A stretch of 64,000 nucleotides of DNA from Parvularcula sp039818345 (GCA_039818345.1 JBCBUC010000016.1:1-64000), one strand, 5' to 3'; shown: positions 35,396 to 44,514, counted from the first letter of the stretch. Numbers and translations are program-made. Notes: generated by a model from the letters alone, not told the origin.

Positions 35396-35683
35396 TTAGT
35401 GATCGTTGGCGTGGGCCACCAGGAGTTCACGACCGCAATTGTGCGCGGCATACTCCTCGAGCTCTTTCTCGACCGTCGGGTGCTCCGCTTTCAGAGCATC
35501 GATCAAATGATCAGGATCAGCCTTGTGATCATGGAGAATGGCGTATGCCGCCACTGCCTTTTGTGCACCGATCTCTTGATCAATATGCGTTGCGTGCGCG
35601 TCGCAATCATAACCGGCACCGGCAAATGCTGGTGTTGCGATGAGTGGTAGCGCTGCTGCCATGGCTTTCACGATATTTTGCAT
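35396..35683 (-). CDS. Small secreted protein, unknown function
   Basis: The 95-residue protein starts at the ATG at 35683, after AAGGGG, and has a signal peptide ending AFA near residue 21. The mature part is charged, His-rich (HATHID, ILHDHKADPDH) and has two Cys residues (YDCDA and HNCGR) that could pair. I recognise no family. It lies 68 bp upstream of pyrC on the same strand. Confidence 0.55.
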   Translation of the reverse strand: MQNIVKAMAAALPLIATPAFAGAGYDCDAHATHIDQEIGAQKAVAAYAILHDHKADPDHLIDALKAEHPTVEKELEEYAAHNCGRELLVAHANDH

Positions 35684-35829
35684 CAATCAGACCCCTTCGA
35701 CTGTTGGCGATGTGATAGAATCACTGGTACAATTCTGGGTTTAATTTTTGATTGCCCGACAACTGATTGGGGTGATCGCTTCGGTACCTGGACTCTGTTC
35801 TGGTTTTCTGCTCAACGCCCTGTTCCCGC

Positions 35830-35863
35830 GCGCACCTGGCACGAAGGCATGGCCTCGGTGCGC
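35830..35863 (+). promoter_or_regulatory. Hairpin in the rpmI leader
   Basis: GCGCACC (35830-35836) and GGTGCGC (35857-35863) form a 7-bp stem, extended inside by TGGC/GCC with a bulge. It ends a few bases before the TAGGAG ribosome-binding site of rpmI. Ribosomal-protein L20 is known to repress its own operon through leader RNA in other bacteria; this hairpin is a candidate for that, by position only. Confidence 0.4.
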
Positions 35864-35881
35864 CTGAAGTAGGAGATGAAC

Positions 35882-36082
35882 ATGCCCAAGATGAAGACCA
35901 AGTCTGGGACCAAGAAGCGATTCAAGGTCACCGGCACCGGCAAGGTCATGGCCCTTTCAACTGGCAAACGCCACGGCATGATCAAGCGGACCCCAAAGCA
36001 AATCCGCCAAAAGCGCGGCATGAAACCGATGGCGGAGTGCGATCAGCGCATCGTCAAAAAATACATGCCCTACGCGCGCTAA
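35882..36082 (+). CDS. rpmI: 50S ribosomal protein L35
   Basis: The 66-residue basic protein begins MPKMKTKSGTKKRFK and ends YMPYAR, as alphaproteobacterial L35. The ATG at 35882 follows TAGGAGATGAAC; the in-frame ATG two codons upstream overlaps that site and is less likely. rplT follows 12 bp later. The infC gene usually found upstream is not present here. Confidence 0.97.
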   Translation: MPKMKTKSGTKKRFKVTGTGKVMALSTGKRHGMIKRTPKQIRQKRGMKPMAECDQRIVKKYMPYAR

Positions 36083-36094
36083 GGAGGAGCCCAG

Positions 36095-36454
36095 ATGTCA
36101 CGCGTTAAAGGGGGCCCAGCGTCCCACGCCCGTCACCGCAAGATCATTAGCCAAGCCAAAGGCTACCGTGGTCGCCGGAAAAACATTTTTTCAGCTGCCA
36201 ACCAGGCAGTGGAGAAAGCCGGTCAGTACGCCTATCGCGACCGGAAGGCCCGCAAACGGGAATTCCGTAAGCTGTGGATCCAACGGATCAACGCCGCTGC
36301 TCGATTGCACGACATGACCTATTCGCAGTTCATCAATGGACTGACGAAAGCTGGCATCGAGGTGGACCGCAAGATGCTTGCCGATATTGCAGCACGCGAA
36401 CCACAGGCCTTCGAGGCGATCGCAGAAGAGGCGAAAAAAGCCCTCGCCGCATAA
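36095..36454 (+). CDS. rplT: 50S ribosomal protein L20
   Basis: The 119-residue protein begins MSRVKGGPASHARHRK and has the L20 core GYRGRRKNIFSAANQAVEKA and AYRDRKARKREFRKLWIQRIN region. It binds 23S rRNA early in 50S assembly and often autoregulates rpmI-rplT. AAGGAGGAGCCCAG precedes the ATG. Usually pheS-pheT follow at once; here 2.7 kb of minus-strand genes intervene. Confidence 0.97.
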   Translation: MSRVKGGPASHARHRKIISQAKGYRGRRKNIFSAANQAVEKAGQYAYRDRKARKREFRKLWIQRINAAARLHDMTYSQFINGLTKAGIEVDRKMLADIAAREPQAFEAIAEEAKKALAA

Positions 36455-36466
36455 GTGGCTCTTTTG

Positions 36467-36494
36467 GATGAGGTTGCGAAGACGCAGCCTCGTC
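36467..36494. terminator. 12-bp hairpin between convergent rplT and acdS
   Basis: GATGAGGTTGCG, loop AAGA and CGCAGCCTCGTC form a 12-bp stem (two G-T pairs) between the two stop codons. No T-run follows on either strand, so it may be a weak bidirectional terminator or an RNA-end stabiliser. Confidence 0.4.
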
Positions 36495-36505
36495 CGCTGG
36501 CTTCG

Positions 36506-37525
36506 CTAGCCGTTCCTAAACGTGTAGGCATAGCCATTGATCGCCGGCACACCGCCAAGATGGGCGTAAAGGACCCTCGACCCCTTCGGAAAATACCCTT
36601 TCCGTGTGAGATCAATAAGGCCCTGCATCGATTTTCCCTCATAGACCGGATCGGTCATCATGGCTTCTGTCCGTGCGGCTAAACGGATAGCCTCGATAGT
36701 TTCCCGGCTGGGTACACCATAAGCCGGGTAGGCATAGTCGTTGACCATCACGATCTCTTCGTCGCGTACCGCTCGGCCGAGCTCCACCAGTTCGGCCGTG
36801 TTATCAACGATTTGACGGACCTGACCACGCAATTGCTCCGGCGTGCCTGACGCATCAATACCGATGACCCGGCTCGCCCGATCATCAGCAGCAAACCCCA
36901 CGATCATCCCAGCAAAGGTTGAACCCGTCACGGTACAGACGACAATATAGTCGAACGTGATTCCCATATCGGCCTCTTGCGCCCTCACCTCTTCGGCAAA
37001 CCCGACATAGCCAAGCGCGCCATATTTGTGGACCGAGGCACCCGCTGGGATCGGATAAGGTGTGCCGCCAGCATCCCGCACGGACTGCAAAGCATCTTCC
37101 CAACTCTGACGAATACCGATGTCAAACCCATCAGGGACAATCCGGCTGTCCGCACCCAGAATACGGGTCATCTGAATATTACCGACCCGGTCGTAGACGG
37201 CATCTTCATGGGGCACCCACGCCTCTTGCACCACAACGGCCTTGAGACCCAGCTTTGCCGCCACCGCAGAAACTTGACGCGTGTGGTTCGACTGCACACC
37301 GCCGATCGACACAAGGGTATCCGCACCCGACGCCAATATATCAGGGACGATGTATTCCAGTTTACGGAGCTTATTCCCGCCCATCGCCAAGCCAGAATTG
37401 CAATCATCTCGTTTGGCATAGACCTCGACATCGCCGCCAAGCGCCTCGGATAAGCGCGGCAAATGTTCGATCGCTGTCGGGCCAAAGGTGAGCGGATATT
37501 TGTCAAATTTCGATAGGTTCACCAC
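36506..37525 (-). CDS. acdS: 1-aminocyclopropane-1-carboxylate deaminase
   Basis: The 339-residue PLP enzyme aligns with AcdS from YPLTFGPTAIEHLPRLSEAL to the C-terminus. GGNKLRKLEY has the PLP Lys, and VSIGGVQSNHTRQV and VTGSTFAGM bind phosphate and substrate. The C-terminal DPVYEGKS keeps the Tyr-Glu pair and YAHLGG the Leu that separate true ACC deaminases from D-cysteine desulfhydrases. It splits ACC, the ethylene precursor, to ammonia and 2-oxobutyrate. No AcdR regulator is adjacent. It is inserted between rplT and pheS on the opposite strand. Confidence 0.9.
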   Translation of the reverse strand: MVNLSKFDKYPLTFGPTAIEHLPRLSEALGGDVEVYAKRDDCNSGLAMGGNKLRKLEYIVPDILASGADTLVSIGGVQSNHTRQVSAVAAKLGLKAVVVQEAWVPHEDAVYDRVGNIQMTRILGADSRIVPDGFDIGIRQSWEDALQSVRDAGGTPYPIPAGASVHKYGALGYVGFAEEVRAQEADMGITFDYIVVCTVTGSTFAGMIVGFAADDRASRVIGIDASGTPEQLRGQVRQIVDNTAELVELGRAVRDEEIVMVNDYAYPAYGVPSRETIEAIRLAARTEAMMTDPVYEGKSMQGLIDLTRKGYFPKGSRVLYAHLGGVPAINGYAYTFRNG

Positions 37526-37601
37526 GAGACGCTCCTTCTCATGGTTGCTATCAGACCACGCATCAACAACGTATCCAAGGGTGAGTTGCGCGTATCAGCC
37601 C

Positions 37602-39050
37602 TTAGGCTGCCGCGACCCGCCGTCCGTCGTCACGCTCATCAAGCTTAGGCTCCTTGGCCCGGTGGAGCGGCAGCGTGACTCGGAACGTTGATCCCTTGCC
37701 AACGTCGCTGTCGACGCTGAGGTCGCCCCCCATCAACCGTGCAAGATCGTGACAGATCGGCAGCCCCAAGCCTGAGCTCCCCAGTGTTCGACTCTCATCG
37801 GTACCTCGGTCCTCGTATCGCTTAAAGAGATGCTCAAGGTTCTTGGCGGGAATACCGCTACCCGTGTCGGTCACATCCATTTCCCAGCGACCCGCGCCGG
37901 CAGGCGCCAGGATGATGTTGATCGATCCGCCATTGGTGAACTTCACAGCGTTGCTCACGAGATTGTCGAGGATCTGTGAGAGGCGTTGAGGGTCAATGCT
38001 TATCCAATCGGGCATGGCAGGATTGATCTCAGTCACCAACGCCGTACCCCTTCGCTCCGCCTGCGCACGATAGCGTTCAATCACCTCGCTAACCAGTGGC
38101 TTGAGCTGAACGCGTTTGTCTTCGATCTGCATCAAGCCTTCCTCCAGCAGCCGAACATCCAAGACATCTTCGATGATCCTTTCCATCTGCTCGCTTGCGC
38201 GCTGGACAAGACCGAGCTGTCTGGCGACTGACTCCGAAAGGTCAGCCTTCATCACTTGTTCGATATAACCGCGGAGAATTTTAAGGGGGGTCTGGAGGTC
38301 ATTGCTCATCCCAGCAAAGAACGATGTCCGGGCGGTCAGCATACGGCGGACCTCGCCCTCAGCATGCTCTGCATTATCAAGCGCCGCCATCAACTCGTGA
38401 AATGAACGAACAACCTCGCGCTGGGCCGGCCAAAAGATAAAGCGGATCTCAAGCAATAGGATGACAAGCGCGATGAGGAGGCTGAGATGACTGAGACGAC
38501 GCAGCCCGATGACGTCTTTGTTCGCTAGATCCTCAATTTCGTGAACCGCCGCGTCAAGCGATCCCAAAATGTGGTCTGTGTGGTTGAGATCAAGCAGGTG
38601 ATGCCAAGCTTCCTCTCGCGCACCGCTTTCCCCGCTACGCAGTACCGCCAGTTCTTCGACGAACGTCGCGACTTCTTCATTGAGCGAAACACCGTCCCGT
38701 TTGGTCGCATAGATAAAACGCCGCCGATCGGCCCCATCAATTGAAAGGCCAAGGTCGGCACCTTCAGTCAGGGCGCGATGCGAGCGCACAAAGAGGGCGA
38801 TGGCGCTATCGAGCGCCTCAGTGACCTCTTGATCGGCGAGATCCATCTGTTCGCGTTCCAAGAGCGCAAGAATTCGTTGGCTGAGCATGCGTTGCCGCCC
38901 GCTCAGATTGATCGCGGTGGAGGCTTCTTCGCTGCCTGACATCGCCTTCAACGCGACCAGGTGGCTTGTGACGGCAAACGCCGCCAACAGAACAAGCGCC
39001 AACACATAGCGCCCCATCAGGGTGTTCGGATCGATCTTCGCTCGCTGCAC
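37602..39050 (-). CDS. PilJ-type sensor histidine-kinase-like protein lacking the H-box histidine
   Basis: The 482-residue protein starts at a GTG. It has a membrane helix (VLALVLLAAFAVTSHLVAL), a PilJ/NarX-type extracellular domain (INLSGRQRMLSQRI), a second helix near 185-205, a DHp domain and a HATPase domain with intact N (LDNLVSNAVKF), G1 (DTGSGIP), F and G2 (GSSGLGLPI) boxes. In the H-box, where MSHELRTPL is expected, the sequence reads MSNDLQTPL, so the phospho-acceptor His is Asn250 (codon AAT at 38301-38303). It may bind ATP but not autophosphorylate normally. No response regulator is adjacent. Confidence 0.85.
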   Translation of the reverse strand: MQRAKIDPNTLMGRYVLALVLLAAFAVTSHLVALKAMSGSEEASTAINLSGRQRMLSQRILALLEREQMDLADQEVTEALDSAIALFVRSHRALTEGADLGLSIDGADRRRFIYATKRDGVSLNEEVATFVEELAVLRSGESGAREEAWHHLLDLNHTDHILGSLDAAVHEIEDLANKDVIGLRRLSHLSLLIALVILLLEIRFIFWPAQREVVRSFHELMAALDNAEHAEGEVRRMLTARTSFFAGMSNDLQTPLKILRGYIEQVMKADLSESVARQLGLVQRASEQMERIIEDVLDVRLLEEGLMQIEDKRVQLKPLVSEVIERYRAQAERRGTALVTEINPAMPDWISIDPQRLSQILDNLVSNAVKFTNGGSINIILAPAGAGRWEMDVTDTGSGIPAKNLEHLFKRYEDRGTDESRTLGSSGLGLPICHDLARLMGGDLSVDSDVGKGSTFRVTLPLHRAKEPKLDERDDGRRVAAA

Positions 39051-39195
39051 GTTGGTTCATCCAAGGCTGAACCTCGTCTTTCCCGCTAAAGTTGAATATT
39101 TTGATGAAAACAACTTCGAACTTCCATCCAACCGACCTGGTTGATCAAAGCGCTGCGCACTGGCACACGCCCGCGAACGCATGGGATGACGCCGC

Positions 39196-40254
39196 ATGAG
39201 CCTCGACGACGATATCAAAGCCTTAGAGAAAGACCTCTCTTCGAAGATCGACCACGCCAGCGATGAACAGTCGCTCGAAGACATCCGCGTGGCCGCCCTC
39301 GGAAAAAAAGGCGTGATATCCGACAAAATGAAAACCTTGGGCAAGATGTCGCCCGAGGAGCGCCAGATTGCCGGTCCTGCGCTCAACGGCCTCAAAGCGC
39401 GCATTGCTGATGCCATCACCGCCCGCAAAGACGTACTGGAAGAAGCCGCGCTCGCCGTTCGCCTCGAGACGGAACGGGTTGATGTCACCCTTCCCTCCGC
39501 ACCGCCGCCACGCGGTAAGCTCCACCCGCTCACCAAAACCTTCCGCGAGGTTGCAGAGATTTTCGCGGCGATGGGTTTTGAAGTCCGCGAAGGCCCTGAC
39601 ATCGAGGACGACTTCCATAACTTTACGGCCTTGAACTTTCCGCCCGAACACCCGGCGCGGGAGATGCATGATACGTTCTTCTTTCCGCCTAAGGAGAATG
39701 GTGAGCGTATGGTGCTCCGTACCCACACCTCTCCAGTTCAGGTGCGGACGATGATGAATGAAAAGCCGCCGATCCGGATCATTGCCCCTGGTCGCACCTT
39801 CCGCTGTGATAGTGACCAAACGCACACGCCGATGTTCCACCAAGTCGAAGGATTGGTGATCGACCGGGAAACGCATATGGGCCACCTCAAAGGTACGCTC
39901 GAGGCCTTCTGCCGTGCATTCTTTGAGGTGGAGACGTTGACGACGCGTTTTCGCCCTCATTTTTTTCCGTTTACGGAACCTTCTGCCGAAATGGATATCG
40001 GCTATGAGCGCGTTGATGGCGGCATTAAGATTGGCCAAGGCGAGGATTGGATGGAGATCCTCGGCTGCGGCATGGTGCACCCCAATGTCCTTCGCGCCTG
40101 TGGGCTCGATCCTGATGAGTTCCAGGGATTCGCCTTTGGGTTAGGCGTCGATCGGTTGGCAATGCTCAAATATGGTATTCCTGACCTACGAAGCTTCTTT
40201 GCCTCGGATACGCGTTGGCTCGAGCATTATGGCTTCGTGCCTGAGGCTGTCTAA
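39196..40254 (+). CDS. pheS: Phenylalanine--tRNA ligase alpha subunit
   Basis: The 352-residue protein has the N-terminal coiled coil and the class II core, with motif 2 around PIRIIAPGRTFRCDSDQTHTP and motif 3 in GFAFGLGVDRLAMLKYG. It works as a heterotetramer with PheT. Its stop overlaps the next start by one base (TAATG). Uncommonly, a thioesterase gene lies between it and pheT. Confidence 0.97.
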   Translation: MSLDDDIKALEKDLSSKIDHASDEQSLEDIRVAALGKKGVISDKMKTLGKMSPEERQIAGPALNGLKARIADAITARKDVLEEAALAVRLETERVDVTLPSAPPPRGKLHPLTKTFREVAEIFAAMGFEVREGPDIEDDFHNFTALNFPPEHPAREMHDTFFFPPKENGERMVLRTHTSPVQVRTMMNEKPPIRIIAPGRTFRCDSDQTHTPMFHQVEGLVIDRETHMGHLKGTLEAFCRAFFEVETLTTRFRPHFFPFTEPSAEMDIGYERVDGGIKIGQGEDWMEILGCGMVHPNVLRACGLDPDEFQGFAFGLGVDRLAMLKYGIPDLRSFFASDTRWLEHYGFVPEAV

Positions 40255-40655
40255 TGACTGAAAACCAACAAGATAAACCACAGGGTGAGCTGACCATCCG
40301 TGTCATGCCGATGCCGAAGGACCTCAATTCCGCAGGGGATGTCTTTGGCGGCTGGGTGATGAGCCAAATGGATATCGGTTCATCCGTCCTCGCCGTGCGC
40401 CGCGCCTGCGGCCGTGTTGCCACGGTGGCCGTCGATTCCATGCATTTCGTCCGCCCCGTTGGGGTTGGCGATATCTTCAACTGTTACTGCACAATCGTCC
40501 GTGAAGGGCGCACGTCAGTCACCGTGAAGGTGGAAGCCTGGGTTGAACGCCGCGGCAGTTTCCAGCTCGAGAAAGTCACCGAAGCCGATTTCACCTTTGT
40601 CGCGCTCGATCAAGACGGACGCCCAACCCCTCTGCCTGCCGAGGTCACGCCATGA
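40254..40655 (+). CDS. Acyl-CoA thioesterase, hot-dog fold (YciA-like)
   Basis: The 133-residue protein has the hot-dog motif SAGDVFGGWVMSQMD, with the catalytic Asp region, and FVRPVGVGDIF. Proteins of this group hydrolyse acyl-CoAs of broad chain length in the cytoplasm. The start overlaps the pheS stop by 1 bp and the stop overlaps the pheT start by 4 bp, so it is translated as part of the pheST operon. Confidence 0.88.
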   Translation: MTENQQDKPQGELTIRVMPMPKDLNSAGDVFGGWVMSQMDIGSSVLAVRRACGRVATVAVDSMHFVRPVGVGDIFNCYCTIVREGRTSVTVKVEAWVERRGSFQLEKVTEADFTFVALDQDGRPTPLPAEVTP

Positions 40656-43033
40656 AATTCACCGTCAGTTGGCTGAAGGATCACTTAGAGACGAGTGCAT
40701 CGCTTGATGAAATCGTCGACACCATGGTGAAGGTGGGCTTGGAGGTTGAAGAGGTCACCAACCCAGCCGACGCGCTTGCCGCGATCACCGTTGGCTATGT
40801 CAAACACGCCGAGCAGCATCCGGACGCAGATCGTCTGCGCGTCTGCAAGGTCGATACGAAGGACGGCGAAAAACAGATCGTCTGTGGTGCCCCCAATGCC
40901 CGTGAAGGTATCAAGGTCGCGTATGCGCCCGTCGGTGCATACATTGCCGGTATCGACGTGACGCTTTCCAAGGCTAAAATCCGCGGCGTTGAGAGCCTTG
41001 GGATGATGTGCTCAAGCCGGGAGCTTGAACTCGGTGATGACCATGACGGGATCATGGAACTCGATGAGAGCGCGACCGTTGGTACACCGCTGATTGACGT
41101 CGTTGGGCCACTCGATCCGGTGATCGATTTCGAGGTCACGCCCAATCGGCCCGACACGAACGGTGTCCGCGCCATTGCACGGGACCTCGCCGCTGCCGGA
41201 TTAGGTACGCTGAAGCCGCTCAGCGTTCCTGCGATCGAAGGCAGCTTCGACCAACCGATCATCGTGACAACAGAAGCGCCTGATGCGTGCCCTGTTTTTG
41301 GGGCGCGCGTGATCCGCGGGGTTAAGAATGGTCCGTCGCCTGATTGGTTACAAGATCGCTTACGCGCGATCGGTCTTCGGCCGATTAGCATGCTGGTCGA
41401 TGTCACGAACTTTCTTTCTTATGACGCAGCACGCCCCTTGCATGTCTATGACATCGCTAAGCTGAATGGGCCCATCCGTGCCCGGATGGGGAAAGCAGGC
41501 GAGCGTTTTATCGCGCTCAATGACAAAGACTATTCAGTCGACGAGACCATGTGCGTCATTGCCGACGACAAGGGCGTGCTTGGTCTTGGCGGTATCATGG
41601 GCGGTGTCAGCAGCGGCTGCGATGAAACAACGACTGATGTCTTGATCGAAAGCGCTTATTTTGACCCCCTGACGATTGCCAAGACAGGACGCAAGCTCAG
41701 CATCACGTCCGATGCCCGATACCGTTACGAACGCGGTATAGATCCAGCGAGCACGGAAGAAAGCCTCGAGCGCGCCGCAGCCTTGATCCTCGAAACGTGC
41801 GGCGGCGAAGCCAGCACCATCTCTCTGGCAGGGAAGGAACCCTTGCGGGATCATCAGGTCGCCTACAAACCATCCGAAACACTGCGCCTGACAGGCATGG
41901 ATGTGCCCGAAGGTGATCAGGAGAACATTCTGACAGCCCTCGGCTTTGAGGTGAACCGCGGCGGCACCTGGACCATTACCCCGCCAACATTCCGCCCAGA
42001 TATCGAAGGCAAGGCGGACATCGCCGAGGAAGTCGCGCGCATCCATGGCCTCGATAAACTTCCCACCCTCACCCTCCCGCCGCTGACCGGTGCGCCGCGG
42101 CGCCAACCTTCGTTAAGCGAAACCCGGGCCGAGGCGGTCAAGGACGTACTCGCCATGTCCGGCTTTTTAGAAGCGGTAACCTGGGCGTTCACTGACGAAG
42201 ACGCCGCCAAACTCTTTGCTGATCAAGCACCAACCCTTCGGCTCCTCAATCCAATATCGTCTGACCTAGCGGTCATGCGTCCCGGCCCTTTGCCCGGCCT
42301 GTTGATGGCTGCGTCGCGCAATGCTGCCCGGGGTGCGGAAAGTGTCCGCCTTTTTGAGGTCGGAGCCGCGTATACGGATGATACGCCGTCGGGCCAACGT
42401 ACAGTGGCAGCGGGCCTTTTGTGGGGTACCGGCGCGCGCGACTGGCGCGGCAACCATGGGACGCCCGGCGTCTTCGATGCCAAGTCCATGGCCCTTGCGG
42501 CCCTTGACGCAGCCGGCGCGCCAGCAAGCAGGTTGATGGTCGCGTCCGAGGCGCCCCGCGGGTTTCACCCCGGCCGCAGCGGGCTTTTAAAGCTTGGACC
42601 AAAGGTCACTTTGGCGCGCTTTGGCGAGGTGCACCCAAAGGTCATGAAGGCTTTTGACCTCACCGGCACCGCTGCGATTTTTGAAGTCGAACTCGATGCG
42701 ATCCCTGCACCGAAGAACCGCTCAGCGACAAAAACCGCATTGCTGGCCGCAGATCTCATGCCGGTCCATCGCGATTTCGCCTTCCTCTACGGCGACGATG
42801 CGCCTGCTGGCGATCTTCTCAAGGCGGTGGTTGGTGCCGACAAAGGTCTCATCGCCGATGCTCGCCTCTTTGATGTTTATAGCGGAGCCGGCGTGCCCGA
42901 TGGGCAGCGTTCTTTAGCTATTGAGGTCGTGCTCCAACCCACCACTGAGACCCTCACCGATGAGATGATCGAGGCGGTCTCAGCGAAGATCGTGGCGGCG
43001 GCAGAGAAACTGGGCGCCACCCTACGCGGGTGA
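40652..43033 (+). CDS. pheT: Phenylalanine--tRNA ligase beta subunit
   Basis: The 793-residue protein has the full PheT layout: an N-terminal EMAP/OB tRNA-binding domain (QHPDADRLRVCKVD), B3/B4 editing domain, B5 domain (two-stranded DNA-binding-like, KPSETLRLTG), the class II-like catalytic-core domain and a C-terminal anticodon-binding domain (RSLAIEVVLQP). The length is normal. It ends 105 bp before tRNA-Thr, the left border of the accessory island. Confidence 0.97.
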   Translation: MKFTVSWLKDHLETSASLDEIVDTMVKVGLEVEEVTNPADALAAITVGYVKHAEQHPDADRLRVCKVDTKDGEKQIVCGAPNAREGIKVAYAPVGAYIAGIDVTLSKAKIRGVESLGMMCSSRELELGDDHDGIMELDESATVGTPLIDVVGPLDPVIDFEVTPNRPDTNGVRAIARDLAAAGLGTLKPLSVPAIEGSFDQPIIVTTEAPDACPVFGARVIRGVKNGPSPDWLQDRLRAIGLRPISMLVDVTNFLSYDAARPLHVYDIAKLNGPIRARMGKAGERFIALNDKDYSVDETMCVIADDKGVLGLGGIMGGVSSGCDETTTDVLIESAYFDPLTIAKTGRKLSITSDARYRYERGIDPASTEESLERAAALILETCGGEASTISLAGKEPLRDHQVAYKPSETLRLTGMDVPEGDQENILTALGFEVNRGGTWTITPPTFRPDIEGKADIAEEVARIHGLDKLPTLTLPPLTGAPRRQPSLSETRAEAVKDVLAMSGFLEAVTWAFTDEDAAKLFADQAPTLRLLNPISSDLAVMRPGPLPGLLMAASRNAARGAESVRLFEVGAAYTDDTPSGQRTVAAGLLWGTGARDWRGNHGTPGVFDAKSMALAALDAAGAPASRLMVASEAPRGFHPGRSGLLKLGPKVTLARFGEVHPKVMKAFDLTGTAAIFEVELDAIPAPKNRSATKTALLAADLMPVHRDFAFLYGDDAPAGDLLKAVVGADKGLIADARLFDVYSGAGVPDGQRSLAIEVVLQPTTETLTDEMIEAVSAKIVAAAEKLGATLRG

Positions 43034-43138
43034 CAATGGCACTCGAACGGGCACGCGAAAACGTCGCCTTCATCTTACAGGCCCATGCAAGGTCGCATCT
43101 TGCGGGCACGCGCTCCCTGCGCTAGTTCCGCGCCTCTT

Positions 43139-43214
43139 GCCGCATTAGCTCAGGTGGTAGAGCATCTCATTCGTAATGAGGAGGTCGCTGGTTCGAGTCC
43201 GGCATGCGGCACCA
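43139..43214 (+). tRNA. tRNA-Thr(CGT)
   Basis: The acceptor stem is GCCGCAT/ATGCGGC; the D arm (GCTCAGGTGGTAGAGC), the anticodon arm (TCTCA, loop TTCGTAA, TGAGG) and the T arm (TTCGAGTCC) fold normally. The anticodon CGT reads ACG (Thr). ACCA is encoded at the 3' end. Its 3' end faces the island; I found no copy of the 3' end elsewhere in the window. Confidence 0.95.
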
Positions 43215-43811
43215 GCAATTTCAATGGGTTAGTGACAATCCGACCTGTCAGCTTTGAAAAAGCTACCACAATGCCACCGCTTCGTTTCGCTTTGGGTGCG
43301 ATGGGTTCATGCTGCGCCAACCTTTCGGTCAAGTCGGGCGAAAGAATAGCATGTTGACATAAAGAGTGGCTGCGCCAGCGGGGTCTCGTCAATCAACGTG
43401 TCTTCCCACAAGCTCAGTTCGCGAGCGCCTGTGCCCTCGATTTGAGACCTATGGCTCTTGCCAAAGCCAGCGTCGGATTTCGAGGCCGGACTGCGAGTCT
43501 CTTGATCGCTTTGAGGGAATGATTGGGGGATCGATTGAGCTACCGATCTTCCATCCGACTGATTTCTATTGAGTTTACCTATTCCCGTGGCGGAGGAAGC
43601 AGTCGGTTCGAACTGCTCTCTGCTGCTGCAACCCACGGATCAGGGAAGTCACTCGATCGACGCAGGGAATGCGGTCGCGGTGCCAACAAGCTGATTTGAA
43701 AGGTCTTGAAAGTCCATACTGCGGGCATACCGCATTGAGATGAAAAATCAGCTCTGGTGGGAAAATTCAAACTGACCCACTGCCTTTTATTTCTATACCT
43801 AGTATTATGAG
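43215..43811. other. 597-bp region without a supportable gene at the island's left edge
   Basis: Short ORFs exist on both strands but none has a good ribosome-binding site or a recognisable product. The one feature is a 22-bp copy of the IS right end at 43370-43391. AT content rises before the first island gene. Confidence 0.5.
43370..43391 (+). repeat. Orphan copy of the IS3-element right end
   Basis: These 22 bases match the last 22 bases of the IS right end (46862-46883) with a single mismatch and in the same orientation. No transposase sequence adjoins, so it looks like the remnant of a related element. Confidence 0.6.
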
Positions 43812-44514
43812 ATGCTTTGTGCCAAGATTAATCTTGCCCTTAACGGTTCCCGAGGCCCAGCGGGCAAGACGACATCATACGCCGCCCCCCATCGTCCCTA
43901 CGCGCGGAACGCCCGGAAACATTCCAAGAAGCAAGTTCGAGCGATTGCGGATGCCATCGAGACTTTTGGCATTAACAACCCTGTCTTGATCGATGAGACC
44001 GGCATGACCCTTTGCGGCCACGGGCGGGTTGACGCAGCAAAGCTGCTTGGCTGGACCGAGATGCCTTGTGTCGTTCTCGAACACCTGTCCGACGCGCAAA
44101 AAGCGCGCCTACATCCTGGCCGACAATAAGATCGCCGAGAGCGCCACTTGGGACACGGAGATCCTAACTGAGGAGCTAAGTGCGCTTCTCGACATGGGGA
44201 CAGGCTTCGACATTGGTGCGACCGGCTTCTCCATCCCCGAGATCGATGCTCTGCTTGACGCGCCGGAACCTGAAGCCGATGATGATCGGTAGACCGATCT
44301 TCTGCCTGCCGCTACCCAGTACCGGGTCCAGCTCGGAGATGTTTGGCAGCTTGGTGCTCACCGCCTTCTTTACGGCGACAGCCTCGACAGGGCTGTGGTT
44401 GACGGCCTCATGGCTGGAGAGAAAGCACGGATGGTCTTCACCGACCCGCCTTACAACGTACCCGTCGAAGGCCATGCCTCGGATCTTGGTAAGGTGAAGA
44501 ACCAGGAGTTCGTC
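43812..44514 (+). pseudogene. ParB-like/DNA methyltransferase, copy A (frameshift, stop, C-terminal half lost)
   Basis: Reading frames joined together give a ParB-like N-terminal domain (PYARNARKHSKKQV, NNPVLIDETGM, CGHGRVDAAKLLG, ILADNKIAE) and the start of a type beta/gamma DNA methyltransferase (HRLLYGDSLD, FTDPPYNVPVEG with motif IV DPPY). Lesions: one extra A in the A5 run at 44098-44102, shifting the frame before ILADNK; an in-frame TAG at 44290-44292; and loss of everything after EFVMA, where the frame runs into the DUF5681 gene. Copy B shows the intact order. The intact family methylates adenine or N4-cytosine in mobile elements. Confidence 0.8.

Noticed and set aside
39223..40080. 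285-codon minus-strand frame over pheS
   Set aside because: Antisense to pheS, which matches its family over the whole length.
43307..43636. 109-codon minus-strand frame right of tRNA-Thr
   Set aside because: No ribosome-binding site or known domain; it contains the orphan IS end, so its sequence is explained by that.
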